Assembly: GCA_963807005.1 (NCBI GenBank)
Contig: CAWDZK010000002.1
Span: 1-64,000, forward strand
DNA: 64,000 nt
DNA from: CAWDZK01 sp963807005
GTDB taxonomy: Bacteria > Actinomycetota > Actinomycetes > JACCUZ01
Direction of reading: 5' to 3'
A program made the translations under genes and the position numbers. The stretch's first letter is position 1, and every line of letters begins with the position of its first letter. Of this stretch, positions 41,793 to 50,420 are shown one piece after another. Below the pieces are notes generated by a model, which was not told the origin of the DNA, did not search any database, and was given only the letters and a program-made list of their open reading frames with translations.

Positions 41793-42850
41793 GAGGTGGT
41801 GTCCCACCGGTCACGCAGCGCCACCATGCCGTCGTCGGTCGGCGTCCCCCACAGGCGCAGCCGGGCCATCCCCCCGTCCGGGTACACGTCCAGGCGGACG
41901 TGCGTCGCGGGCGCAGAGGCCGCCGGCAGGACGACGCGGTGCCTGGTGTCCGGCTGCAGCGGGGTCCGCTCCAGCAGCCTGGTCCAGCCCGCGGGGTCGG
42001 GCGAGGCGTCCCTGTCGCTGTCGGGGGCGTCGTACGTCGACAGCGCCGCCTCACCGGGCGCGTTGCCCAGGAACCAGGTGGTGTCCAGCTCCACCACCCG
42101 CACCGTGCCCCGCGCGGCGAGGCGGACCTCGACCCAGTCGTTGGCGTCGTCGCGCCGCCGGGCGGTCTCCCAGCCCTCGCCCATCGACCGGGCCAGACCC
42201 GGCGCGATCAGCCGGTCCGGCGAGCCGTAGAAGAGGTTGCTGCAGCCGACCACCCGGCCGCCCAGCTCGAGCGAGGCCAGGTCGACGGTGCCGAGCGCCT
42301 CGACCAGACGGGGGTCGGCCACCACCTCGCCGTGCACGCGGAACCGGGCGACCCCGCCGTCGGGGTGGATCGACAGCCGCAGGTGGGTCCACCGTTGCGG
42401 CGAGTCGACGGCGAAGACGTTGGCCGTGTCGCCCTGCAGGGGGGAACGCGGCACCAGGGGCGTCCAGGTCGCGCCCAGCAGCTCGGCGGTCGACGGCGTG
42501 CCGTCGTGGCAGAGGCCGTCGACGGAGGCCGCGCTCGGGAAGTTGCCGGTGAAGTGGCTGGTGTCCACCACCACGGCGCGGACGACGCCCGGGGCGCCGA
42601 GCCGGACGACGGCCTCGTCGTGGTCACCCTCGTGCGAGGGCCTGCGTCGCCGGGTCTCCCAGCCGTCGTAGACCTGCCCCTTGGCGCCGAACGTGCGCGG
42701 GGTGAACACGGCAGGCCCGGGGCTGACGAGGTTCTCCCGGCCCGCGAACAGCTCGTCGTTGGCCCAGACCGCCGCCCCGCCGAAGGTGCGCACGGCCAGG
42801 TCGGGCAGCGACAGCGGGTCCACCTCCGACGACGAGTCGGTCATCGTCAT
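41789..42850 (-). CDS. alc: Allantoicase
   Basis: A 353-residue protein built of two similar beta-jelly-roll repeats. Each repeat has a 'GW-E-T-x-R-R-R' and 'D-x-x-x-F-x-G-N' pattern (YDGWETRRRRPSHEGDHDEA / GEGWETARRRDDANDWVEV; VVDTSHFTGNFP / ELDTTWFLGNAP). It hydrolyses allantoate to ureidoglycolate and urea. The ATG at 42850 overlaps the stop of allantoinase, and the end overlaps the DUF6986-uraD gene. Its presence means the pathway here goes through urea release, and a ureidoglycolate lyase must lie elsewhere. Confidence 0.96.
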   Translation of the reverse strand: MTMTDSSSEVDPLSLPDLAVRTFGGAAVWANDELFAGRENLVSPGPAVFTPRTFGAKGQVYDGWETRRRRPSHEGDHDEAVVRLGAPGVVRAVVVDTSHFTGNFPSAASVDGLCHDGTPSTAELLGATWTPLVPRSPLQGDTANVFAVDSPQRWTHLRLSIHPDGGVARFRVHGEVVADPRLVEALGTVDLASLELGGRVVGCSNLFYGSPDRLIAPGLARSMGEGWETARRRDDANDWVEVRLAARGTVRVVELDTTWFLGNAPGEAALSTYDAPDSDRDASPDPAGWTRLLERTPLQPDTRHRVVLPAASAPATHVRLDVYPDGGMARLRLWGTPTDDGMVALRDRWDTTS

Positions 42851-44211
42851 GCCTCCCCTCGCACCAGCAGCCGACCACCCGGCGGGTCGCCGTCGACGGC
42901 CGGGTCCAGACGACGCCCAGCCAACCACGTCGTGCGCACGGTGCCGGTGAGCCGCGCACCGGCGTACGGCGACACCGCGTTGCGGTGGTGCAGCCGGCCC
43001 GGGTCGACGACCAGCTCGTCGTCCGGGGCGAACGCCACCAGGTCGGCCGCCGCGCCCACGTGCACCGACCCCTTGGTCCGCAGCCCCAGCAGCGCGGCCG
43101 GCCCGGCGGCCATCCAGCCCACGACCTCGTCCAGGGTGTGGCCGCGCCGGCGCGCCTCGGTCCACACCAGCGGCAGACCGAGCTGCAGGGACGAGATCCC
43201 GCCCCAGGCGGTGCCGAAGTCGCCGGTGTCCAGCGCCTTGAGGTCGGCGGTGCAGGGCGAGTGGTCGCTGACCACCAGGTCGATCGTGCCGCTGGCCAGT
43301 CCGGCCCACAGCGCGTCGCGGTTCGCGTCGCCGCGCACCGGCGGGCAGCACTTGAACGGCGTGCCGCGGTCGGGCACGTCCTCGGCGCGCAGCACGAGGT
43401 AGTGCGGGCAGGTCTCGACCGTGAGGCGCACGCCGTCGGCCCGCGCCGCCGCGATCGCCGGCAGCGCCGACGCGCTGGACAGGTGCACGATGTGCGCGCG
43501 CGCCCCGGTGCGCCGGGCCGCGTCGATGACGCGCTCGATCGCGGTGTCCTCGGCCGCCGCCGGCCGGGAGGCGAGGAAGGCGTCGTACGACCCGCCGTGG
43601 GGGGCCGGCGCTCCGGCGAGCACCGTCGGGTCCTCGGCGTGCACGAGCAGCAGACCGTCGGCACCGGCGACCTCCTCGGCCGCGCGCCGCAGGCCGTCGC
43701 CGGTCAGGGCAGGGAACTCCTCGACCCCCGAGTCGGGCAGGAAGCACTTCACCCCGAAGACGCCGGCGTCGAGCAACGGCCGCAGCCGGCCGAGGTTCCC
43801 CGGGACCGCGCCGCCCCAGAAGCCGACGTCCACGTGGCACTGGCCGCGCGCCGCGGCCCGCTTCACCGCCAGCGCCTGCGGGTCCAGGGTCGGCGGCAGG
43901 CTGTTCAGCGGCATGTCGACGATGGTGGTGACGCCGCCGGCCGCGGCGGCCCGCGTCGCGGTGGCGAAGCCCTCCCACTCGGTCCGGCCCGGCTCGTTGA
44001 CGTGCACGTGGCTGTCCACCAGGCCGGGGAGCAGCACCACGTCGTCGCGGAGCTCGACGGTCTCGGCACCGCGGACCGAGAGGTCCTGCGGGCGCACCTC
44101 GGCCACGGAGCCGCCCGACACCACGACCGTGACCGGCCCGGCCGCGATGGCCGGCTCCGCGCGCCGCCCGAGGACAGCGCGGGGGGCGTGGACGACCAGG
44201 TCGGGGGTCAC
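42847..44211 (-). CDS. allB: Allantoinase
   Basis: A 454-residue cyclic amidohydrolase that opens allantoin to allantoate using a binuclear metal site. Metal ligands are visible: DSHVHVNEPGRTEWEG (HxH), the bridging lysine in FGVKCFLPDSG, LLVHAED, HIVHLSS and the Asp in VVSDHSPC. The GTG at 44211 overlaps the stop of the xanthine dehydrogenase large subunit by 4 bp. It is not the near relative dihydropyrimidinase, given the TIVDMPLNSLPPTLD substrate loop typical of AllB. Confidence 0.95.
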   Translation of the reverse strand: MTPDLVVHAPRAVLGRRAEPAIAAGPVTVVVSGGSVAEVRPQDLSVRGAETVELRDDVVLLPGLVDSHVHVNEPGRTEWEGFATATRAAAAGGVTTIVDMPLNSLPPTLDPQALAVKRAAARGQCHVDVGFWGGAVPGNLGRLRPLLDAGVFGVKCFLPDSGVEEFPALTGDGLRRAAEEVAGADGLLLVHAEDPTVLAGAPAPHGGSYDAFLASRPAAAEDTAIERVIDAARRTGARAHIVHLSSASALPAIAAARADGVRLTVETCPHYLVLRAEDVPDRGTPFKCCPPVRGDANRDALWAGLASGTIDLVVSDHSPCTADLKALDTGDFGTAWGGISSLQLGLPLVWTEARRRGHTLDEVVGWMAAGPAALLGLRTKGSVHVGAAADLVAFAPDDELVVDPGRLHHRNAVSPYAGARLTGTVRTTWLAGRRLDPAVDGDPPGGRLLVRGEA

Positions 44212-46529
44212 CGGGAGACGATGTGCTCCGGCCGCACCGGGACCCTGGTGAGAAACTGCCCGGTGGCGGCCCGCACCGCGGCCAGCACGGCTGGTCCGGA
44301 GGAGATCGTCGGCGGCTCACCGACGCCGCGCAGGCCGTACGGCGCGTGCGGGTCGGGCAGCTCGAGCACGTCGACCTGCATCGGTGGCATGTCGAGGATC
44401 GTCGGGATCAGGTAGTCGGTGAACGACGGGTTGCGGATGATGCCGTCGGTGACCACGACCTCCTCCATCAGCGCCAGGCCCATGCCCTGCGCGCTGCCGC
44501 CGTGGATCTGGCCGACGACCGCCTGCGGGTTGACCGCCTTGCCGACGTCCTGGGCGCACGCCATCTCGACGACCTTGACCAGCCCCAGCTCGACGTCGAC
44601 GTCGACCACGGCCCGGTGCGCGGCGAAGGCGTACTGCACGTGCGCGAAGCCCTGCCCGGTCTCGGGGTCGACCGCCTCGGTCGGCCGGTGCCGCCACTCC
44701 ACCGTCTCCTCGACGTGGTCCGCTCCGAGCGCCGCGGTCAGGTCGACGTCGTCCCAGCTCTCCGCGCCGGTGCGGTCGAGCACCGCCTGGCGCACCCGCC
44801 GGCACGCCTCCCGGACGGCGCCGCCGGTCACGTAGGTCTGCCGGGACGCCGACGACGAGCCACCGCTGCCGACGGCGGTGTCGGCCGGGGCCACCACGAC
44901 CCGCTCGACGCCGAGCTCGGTCCGGGCGATCTGCTGCTGGACCGTGACCAGGCCCTGGCCGACCTCGGCCGCGGCCGTGTGCACGGTGGCGACCGGCTCA
45001 CCGGCGACGACCTCGAGGCGCACCCGGGCGGTCGAGTAGTCGTCGAAGCCCTCGGAGAAGCCGATGTTCTTGTACGCCACGGCGTACCCGACCCCGCGGC
45101 GCACGCCCTCGCCGTGGGTGGAGTTCGCCACGCCGCCGGGGAGCCGGCGCAGGTCGTGCCCGCGCGACGCGGGCGGGTCGGGCAGCGGCATCCGCTGCAG
45201 GCGACGGAGCAGCTCGACGACCGGCGCGGGGCTGTCCAGCACCTGCCCGGTGGGCGCGACCGAGCCCTCCTCCATCGCGTTGCGGCAGCGCAGGTCGACC
45301 GGGTCCATCCCCAGCGCCGCCGCGGCCTTGTCCATCTGCGACTCGTAGGCGAACGCCGCCTGCACCGCGCCGAAGCCGCGCATCGCGCCGCACGGCGGGT
45401 TGTTCGTGTAGGCGCCGTAGCAGTCCATCCGGACGTGCGGCACGACGTAGGGCCCGATGCCCATCAGACCGGCGTTGCCGACCACGGCGGCACTGCTGGA
45501 CAGGTACGCGCCGCCGTCCAGCCAGATCTGCGCCCGCACGAACACCAGATCGCCGTCGCGGGTGAAGCCGTGCTGGTAGTGCATCGTCGCGGGGTGCCGG
45601 TGCACGTGGCCGAAGAAGGACTCCTCGCGGTTGTACGACATCTTCACCGGTTTGCCGGTGTGCAGCGCGAGCAGGCACGCGTGCACGTGCATGGAGAGGT
45701 CCTCGCGGCCGCCGAACGCGCCGCCGACACCGGCCAGCGTCAGCCGCACCTGCTCCGGCGGCAGGTCCAGCGCGCGGCAGATCTGCTGCTGGTCGACGTG
45801 CAGCCACTGGGTGGCGACGAACAGGTCGACGCCGCCGTCCTCCGCGGGCACCGCGAGGCCGGACTCGGGGCCGAGGAAGGCCTGGTCCTGCATGCCGACC
45901 TCGTAGTCGCCCTCGACCACCACCTCCGCGGTGGGCTCGGCGTCACCCTTGCGGATCTTCAGGTGGCGGAACAGGTTGCCGCTCGGCCGCAGGTGCACGT
46001 CCTCGCGCGAGCGTTCGACGACCGGCGTCGGCTCGGGGTGCAGCAGCGGAGCGCCGGGCTCGAGCGCGGCCCTGGCGTCGGTCACGGGCACGAGCACCTC
46101 GTAGTCGACGACGATCCGCGCCGCAGCGCGGCGCGCCGTCTCGGGGTGCTCGGCGGCCACCAGGGCGACCGGCTCGCCCTGGTAGCGCACGACGCCCATC
46201 GCGAGCACCGGCTGGTCGTCGACCTCGAGGCCGTAGCGCTTGGCTCCCGGTACGTCGTCGGCGGTCAGCACGGCGTACACACCCGGTACCGCCAGCGCCG
46301 GCCCGAGGTCGATGGACCGGATCCGCGCCGACGGGTGCGGGCTGCGCACCGTGACGCCCCAGAGCATCTCGTCGGCCCACAGGTCGCTGCCGTAGGCGAA
46401 CTCGCCGCTGACCTTGAGCACGCCGTCGGGCCGGGCCGCATCCGACCCCACGCCGCCGGGCGCCGTGCGCTGGTCGAGTCCGGCCGGCGCCGTGTCTGTC
46501 GTGGTCACGGTCGTGGTCGTCGTGGTCAT
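44208..46529 (-). CDS. pucD: Xanthine dehydrogenase, molybdenum-binding subunit
   Basis: A 773-residue large subunit of the molybdenum hydroxylase family. Features in order are the N-terminal Thr-rich leader, SGEFAYGSDLWADEMLWG (hammerhead domain), LTLAGVGGAFGGREDLSMH (the Gln/Gly loop near the cofactor), PPCGAMRGFGAVQAAFAYE, and the C-terminal GVGEPP with the catalytic Glu. It oxidises hypoxanthine or xanthine to urate with the 2Fe-2S and FAD subunits encoded just upstream. The ATG at 46529 overlaps the deaminase stop. No XdhC-type maturation factor is in the window. Confidence 0.94.
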   Translation of the reverse strand: MTTTTTTVTTTDTAPAGLDQRTAPGGVGSDAARPDGVLKVSGEFAYGSDLWADEMLWGVTVRSPHPSARIRSIDLGPALAVPGVYAVLTADDVPGAKRYGLEVDDQPVLAMGVVRYQGEPVALVAAEHPETARRAAARIVVDYEVLVPVTDARAALEPGAPLLHPEPTPVVERSREDVHLRPSGNLFRHLKIRKGDAEPTAEVVVEGDYEVGMQDQAFLGPESGLAVPAEDGGVDLFVATQWLHVDQQQICRALDLPPEQVRLTLAGVGGAFGGREDLSMHVHACLLALHTGKPVKMSYNREESFFGHVHRHPATMHYQHGFTRDGDLVFVRAQIWLDGGAYLSSSAAVVGNAGLMGIGPYVVPHVRMDCYGAYTNNPPCGAMRGFGAVQAAFAYESQMDKAAAALGMDPVDLRCRNAMEEGSVAPTGQVLDSPAPVVELLRRLQRMPLPDPPASRGHDLRRLPGGVANSTHGEGVRRGVGYAVAYKNIGFSEGFDDYSTARVRLEVVAGEPVATVHTAAAEVGQGLVTVQQQIARTELGVERVVVAPADTAVGSGGSSSASRQTYVTGGAVREACRRVRQAVLDRTGAESWDDVDLTAALGADHVEETVEWRHRPTEAVDPETGQGFAHVQYAFAAHRAVVDVDVELGLVKVVEMACAQDVGKAVNPQAVVGQIHGGSAQGMGLALMEEVVVTDGIIRNPSFTDYLIPTILDMPPMQVDVLELPDPHAPYGLRGVGEPPTISSGPAVLAAVRAATGQFLTRVPVRPEHIVSR

Positions 46530-47914
46530 CGCTGCACTCCCGCCCTCTCGAGCAGCCGACGCGACGCGGCCGCCGCGTCGCGGGCCAGCTCGTCCTCGTC
46601 CACGGCCACCAGCCGGTCCTGCTCCACGACCGGCCGGCCACCGACGAGCAGGAGCTGCAGCGGCGGCGCCGTGGCCAGGGCCAGGGCGGCGACCGGGTCG
46701 GCCAGGCCCGCGTGGGGCAGCGTGTCGACCCGCCAGAGGGCCAGGTCGGCGAGCTTGCCGACCTCGATGCTGCCGAGCTCGTCGTCGCGGCCGAGCACCC
46801 GCGCGCCCCCGTGGGTGGCGAGCCGGATCGCGTCCCTGACCCCGAGCGCAGCCGGGCCGCCGCGGGCTCTGGCGAACAGCGCGGCGTGCCGCAGCTCCTC
46901 GACCAGCGAGCCGGCCTCGTTGGACGCGGCCCCGTCGACGCCGAGGCCGACCGGTACGCCGGCGTCGACCAGGTCACGGGTGCGCGCCACCCCGGCACCG
47001 AGCCGGGCGTTGGACGACGGGCAGTGCGCGACACCGGTGCCGGTGGCGGCGAACCGCGTGACCGCAGCGTCGTCGAGGTGCACCGCGTGGGCCATCCAGA
47101 CGTCCGGCCCGAGCCAGCCCAGCGAGTCGACGTACTCGGTCGGGGTGGCGCCGAACCGCTCGCGGCAGAACTCCTCCTCGTCGGCGGTCTCGGCGAGATG
47201 GGTGTGCAACCGGACTCCGTGCCGGCGTGCCAGCGCGGCGGCCTCGGTCATCAGCTTGGCGGTGACCGAGAACGGCGAGCAGGGCGCGACCGCGACCCGC
47301 ACCATCGCGCCGGGCGACGGGTCGTGGAAGCGCGTGATCGCGTCCTCGGTCGCGCTGAGCACCGCGTCGAGGTCCTCGACCACCGAGTCCGGGGGCAGAC
47401 CGCCCTGGCTGCGGCCGAGGTCCATCGAGCCGCGCGTCGGGTGGAACCGCAGCCCGACCGCCGACGCAGACGAGACCTCGGCGGCGAGCAGGTCCCCGCC
47501 GCCGGCCGGGAACACGTAGTGGTGGTCGGTGCTCGTCGTGCAGCCGGTGCGGGCCAGCCACCCGAGGGCAGCGGCGGACGCCGCGCGCACGACCTCCTCG
47601 TCGATGCCGGCCCAGACCGGGTACAGCTCGGTCAGCCACTCGAACAGCGTCGCGTCGACGGCCAACCCGCGGGTCGCCCACTGGTACAGGTGCTGGTGGG
47701 TGTTGACCAGGCCCGGTGTCAGGACGCAGCCGCCGCCGTCGACGACCCGGGTCGCCGACCGGCGTACGTCGTCGGGTGCGGGACCGGGTCCCACCGCCGC
47801 GACCTGGCTGCCCTCGACCACGACGTGGCCGGTCGCGTGCTCGGTGCCTGCGGCGTCGACAGTCACCACCGTCGCGCCCTCGACGACGAGGACGTCCTCC
47901 GCCGAGCGGATCAT
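46526..47914 (-). CDS. 8-oxoguanine deaminase (amidohydrolase family)
   Basis: A 462-residue amidohydrolase. It has PGLVNTHQHLYQWATRG (HxH metal site), FHPTRGSMDLGRSQGGLPPD, VRVAVAPCSPFSVT, LHTHLAET and the Asp in GLGVDGAASNEAGS. The GSMDLGRSQGGLPPDS and APCSPFSVT stretches are characteristic of 8-oxoguanine deaminases, which make urate directly. The older label for relatives is hydroxydechloroatrazine ethylaminohydrolase. The ATG at 47914 overlaps the 2Fe-2S subunit stop, and its own stop overlaps pucD. It is thus inserted between two subunits of one enzyme, implying that its product and that of xanthine dehydrogenase are made together. Confidence 0.9.
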   Translation of the reverse strand: MIRSAEDVLVVEGATVVTVDAAGTEHATGHVVVEGSQVAAVGPGPAPDDVRRSATRVVDGGGCVLTPGLVNTHQHLYQWATRGLAVDATLFEWLTELYPVWAGIDEEVVRAASAAALGWLARTGCTTSTDHHYVFPAGGGDLLAAEVSSASAVGLRFHPTRGSMDLGRSQGGLPPDSVVEDLDAVLSATEDAITRFHDPSPGAMVRVAVAPCSPFSVTAKLMTEAAALARRHGVRLHTHLAETADEEEFCRERFGATPTEYVDSLGWLGPDVWMAHAVHLDDAAVTRFAATGTGVAHCPSSNARLGAGVARTRDLVDAGVPVGLGVDGAASNEAGSLVEELRHAALFARARGGPAALGVRDAIRLATHGGARVLGRDDELGSIEVGKLADLALWRVDTLPHAGLADPVAALALATAPPLQLLLVGGRPVVEQDRLVAVDEDELARDAAAASRRLLERAGVQR

Positions 47915-48372
47915 GTGCGCCGCGCGGCGATCCGGACCGCGTCGAGGATCGACTCGTACCCGGTGCAGCGGCAGAGGTTGCCCGCCAGCGCCTCGCGCAC
48001 CGTGTCGTCGTCCGGCTGCGGAACCCGCGCGAGCAGGTCGTGCACCGCGACGACGAGGCCGGGCGTGCAGAAGCCGCACTGGACCGCACCGGCGTCGAGG
48101 AACGCCTGCTGCACCGGGTCGAGCTGGTCGCCGTCGGCCAGCCCTTCGACCGTGACGACGTCGCGGCCCTGGGCCTGTCCCGCGGCGACCAGGCAGGCGC
48201 ACACGACGACACCGTCGAGGTAGACCGAGCAGGAGCCGCACTCCCCCTGCTCGCAGGCGTTCTTGGAGCCGGGCAGCCCTAGCCGCTCGCGCAGCAGGTA
48301 GAGCAGGCTCTCGCCCTCCCACACGTCGTCGGCCTGTCGCACGTCCCCGTTGACCGTCAGCTCCACCCGCAC
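47911..48372 (-). CDS. pucE: Xanthine dehydrogenase, 2Fe-2S subunit
   Basis: A 153-residue ferredoxin-type subunit with both clusters. The plant-type cluster is CEQGECGSCSVYLDG plus a later Cys in VVCACLV, and the helical second cluster is QCGFCTPGLVV and NLCRCTGYESI. It passes electrons from molybdenum to FAD. The GTG at 48372 starts 1 bp after the stop of the FAD subunit gene. A GTG at 48366 is an alternative. It overlaps the deaminase gene by 4 bp. Confidence 0.97.
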   Translation of the reverse strand: MRVELTVNGDVRQADDVWEGESLLYLLRERLGLPGSKNACEQGECGSCSVYLDGVVVCACLVAAGQAQGRDVVTVEGLADGDQLDPVQQAFLDAGAVQCGFCTPGLVVAVHDLLARVPQPDDDTVREALAGNLCRCTGYESILDAVRIAARRT

Positions 48373-48373
48373 G

Positions 48374-49249
48374 TCAGGCCGCCTTCGTCTGGTAGTCGGT
48401 CCACGCCCAGCCCAGCGTGCGCCGGGCCAGCACGGACAGCGCGTGCCGCCGGTAGTCGGCGGTGCCGCGCACGTCGTCGATGGGTGCCGCCTCGGCGGCG
48501 ACCAGCTCGCCGAAGCGACCGGCCGTGCTCGCCGGCAACGCGCCGCGGGACTCCCACAGCCCGTCGTCCGCCAGGGCCTGCGCGAGGAACTCCTCAGCCC
48601 CGCGGGCGTGCCGCGGGGTGGGAGCAGCCGAGCCGATCGCCGCGCCGACCGACCGCCGTTCCGGGTGCAGCGCGAGGCCGAACGACGTCACCGCGATCAC
48701 CATCGCGTTGCGGGTGCCGATCTTGGCGAACTGCTCGAGCCCGGCACCCGGCGGCAGCAGCACCGCGGCGATGAGCTCGTCCGGCGCCAGCGCGTTCTTC
48801 TTGACCCCGGTGAAGAAGTCGGCGACCGGGACGGTGCGGCTTCCCCGCACCGACTCGACCTCGACCACGGCGTCGACGGCGAGCAGCACCGGGTGGCAGT
48901 CGCCCGCGGGAGAGGCGGACCCGAGGTTGCCGCCGACGGTGCCGCGCGCCCGGATCTGCGGGGAGCCGACCGTGCGCGAGGCCATCACCAGGCCCGGCGC
49001 CACGTCGGCGAGCTCGCTCATCACTCTCGCGTAGCTCACGCCGGCGCCGAGGCGGAGCCCTCCGTCGTCGGACCTCGACCACTGCACCAGCTCCGGCACC
49101 CGGGTCAGGTCGAGCAGCGCGGGCGGCCGGTGCCGGTCGAAGTTGAGCTCCACCATCACGTCGGTACCGCCGGCGATCGCGACCGCGTCGGGGAGCTCGG
49201 AGCGCGCCGCGAGCGCGTCGGGCCAGGTGGCCGGTGCCAGGAACTCCAT
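48374..49249 (-). CDS. pucC: Xanthine dehydrogenase, FAD-binding subunit
   Basis: A 291-residue subunit. The FAD loops are AIAGGTDVMVEL and the RARGTVGGNLGSASPAGDCHP segment, where TVGGN is diagnostic. The C-terminal CO-dehydrogenase-flavoprotein-like domain includes FAKIGTRNAMVIAVTSFGLAL. It is the first gene of the purine operon. The ATG at 49249 has a GAGGAGGA site upstream, and a perfect palindrome lies ~25 bp before the start. Confidence 0.95.
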   Translation of the reverse strand: MEFLAPATWPDALAARSELPDAVAIAGGTDVMVELNFDRHRPPALLDLTRVPELVQWSRSDDGGLRLGAGVSYARVMSELADVAPGLVMASRTVGSPQIRARGTVGGNLGSASPAGDCHPVLLAVDAVVEVESVRGSRTVPVADFFTGVKKNALAPDELIAAVLLPPGAGLEQFAKIGTRNAMVIAVTSFGLALHPERRSVGAAIGSAAPTPRHARGAEEFLAQALADDGLWESRGALPASTAGRFGELVAAEAAPIDDVRGTADYRRHALSVLARRTLGWAWTDYQTKAA

Positions 49250-49273
49250 CGCGACGACTCGTCCTCCTCACGC

Positions 49274-49289
49274 GATCGGGCTCCCGATC
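49274..49289 (-). promoter_or_regulatory. Candidate operator of the purine catabolism operon
   Basis: GATCGGGCTCCCGATC is a perfect inverted repeat (7-bp arms, 2-nt centre). It lies 25-40 bp before the start codon of the first operon gene. A position overlapping the likely transcription start would suit a repressor sensing a purine or allantoin metabolite. The regulator is not in the neighbourhood. Confidence 0.5.
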
Positions 49290-49358
49290 ATGCCCCGCCC
49301 GGCACCGGGTGTCACGGACCGCACGACCCGGCGACGCCGACGGCGCGACGCTCGACCG

Positions 49359-49440
49359 TCCGGACACCAACGACGGCGCAACCGCCCCTTGCCGGTCCCT
49401 GAAGCGCGACCGTGACGGTTGCGCCGTCGTCCGTGCCCGG
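49359..49440. repeat. Hairpin repeat element, copy A
   Basis: Perfect 15-bp arms, ACGACGGCGCAACCG (49370-49384) and its complement (49416-49430), enclose a 31-nt loop. The whole ~80-bp unit recurs at 50288-50370. The copies flank the secreted-protein gene 49515-50090. The element probably also ends transcripts, but sharing of the loop-side sequence points to a dispersed repeat family. Confidence 0.75.
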
Positions 49441-49476
49441 CGCCGGGGCCGCCCAGACGCGGCGGCCGGGAGCGGC

Positions 49477-49508
49477 GGGCGGTACCGGTACGCGTACCGG
49501 TACCGCCC
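49477..49508 (-). terminator. Perfect 32-bp palindrome after the secreted-protein gene
   Basis: The sequence 49477-49508 equals its own reverse complement, with tandem GGTACC/GGTAC units (centre CGCG... at 49492-49493). It begins 7 bp past the stop codon at 49515 of the minus-strand gene and can act as a terminator hairpin or cruciform. It has no loop of its own, so in RNA the middle bases would be unpaired. Confidence 0.6.
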
Positions 49509-49514
49509 CGGCCC

Positions 49515-50090
49515 TCACTGGTCGACGCAGAGGATCACCACCGTGAAGGCGTCCGCAACCCCGTTGTCGTAGATCCGCGCCGTCCAGCTGTTCGTCGACC
49601 CGGGGGTCGGGAAGCTCTCCAGCAGGTCGCTGGTGGCGGCGACGCTCGCTGGGCCGCCGGACAGCAGGACGTCACCCGGGTTGCACGCGAACGAGATCAC
49701 GTTCGTGTTGTCCCCGAGCCGGGTGCCGGTCGTGGTCGGAGCCTCGGTCTTGTAGATGGTGTTGTTGAGGAACGTCGCCGGCAGGCGCCCACCGAGCTTG
49801 GCCGCGTCGGGGACCTGCCCGAGCGTCGACTCGTCGATCTGCTCGCCGGTCAAGGCGTTCGCGGCCACCTTGGACGCGGTCACCGCGGAGTTGGCAAGGT
49901 CTCGGGTGTGCACGGCACCGTTCTTGATCTGCTTGGAGTGCACGGCGTTCCGCTTGATGTCCTTGAAGCCGATCTTGCCGGCCGCCCAGGCACCACCGCT
50001 GCCCACCACCAGGACCAGTACCAACACCCCGACCACCAGTCCGGGCCCGGAGCTGTGAAGCGAGTGCAGCACACGACGCGTCGTCGTCAT
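49515..50090 (-). CDS. Secreted or membrane-anchored stalk-like protein
   Basis: A 191-residue protein of no named family. Residues ~16-38 form a hydrophobic signal or anchor helix (GPGLVVGVLVLVLVVGSGGAWAA in part). The next ~65 residues are a run of short 'I-K-x-x-(A/S)-V' repeats (DIKRNAVHSKQIKNGAVHT, then RDLANSAVTASKVAANAL). These are typical of trimeric, surface-exposed actinobacterial stalks. A C-terminal domain of ~75 residues has two cysteines (FACNPG, ILCVDQ) that could form a disulfide. The ATG at 50090 has GGAGGA 6 bp upstream. It lies alone between the two copies of the hairpin repeat. Confidence 0.6.
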   Translation of the reverse strand: MTTTRRVLHSLHSSGPGLVVGVLVLVLVVGSGGAWAAGKIGFKDIKRNAVHSKQIKNGAVHTRDLANSAVTASKVAANALTGEQIDESTLGQVPDAAKLGGRLPATFLNNTIYKTEAPTTTGTRLGDNTNVISFACNPGDVLLSGGPASVAATSDLLESFPTPGSTNSWTARIYDNGVADAFTVVILCVDQ

Positions 50091-50287
50091 GACGACTCCT
50101 CCCCTCGGTAGGGGCCGGCTCGACTACGAGCCCCCGTGCGAGCAGGCCAGTCCGCAACCTAGACCGCTGCGCTCGCGGGTCAAGAGCGCCGGATCACCTC
50201 GTTGTCGCGACCCCGGCACAACTCGTCGCATAGGGCGCGTCCTGACCGTCCCGCGCGCCCCGGACGGGGATCCGGTCAGCGGTAGCC

Positions 50288-50370
50288 GTCCGGGCACCAA
50301 CGACGGCAGAACCGCTTCGAGCCGGTCCCCGACGCGCGACCGGGCCGGTTGCGCCGTCGTCCGTGCCCGT
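50288..50370. repeat. Hairpin repeat element, copy B
   Basis: The second copy of the element at 49359-49440, in the same orientation. Arms 50300-50314 and 50346-50360 pair with two mismatches, so the fold is weaker than in copy A. It is the only notable content of the ~330-bp gap between the stalk-protein gene and the MEDS-kinase gene. The rest of the gap shows no gene. Confidence 0.75.
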
Positions 50371-50420
50371 CGACCGCGCCGCGCCGCGCCGATCATCACT
50401 CGGCGGAGGGTCGGAACGGG

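Noticed and set aside
44223..47519. A 1098-codon plus-strand frame opposite the xanthine dehydrogenase genes.
   Set aside because: Antisense shadow of the purine operon, with no recognisable domain and biased composition.
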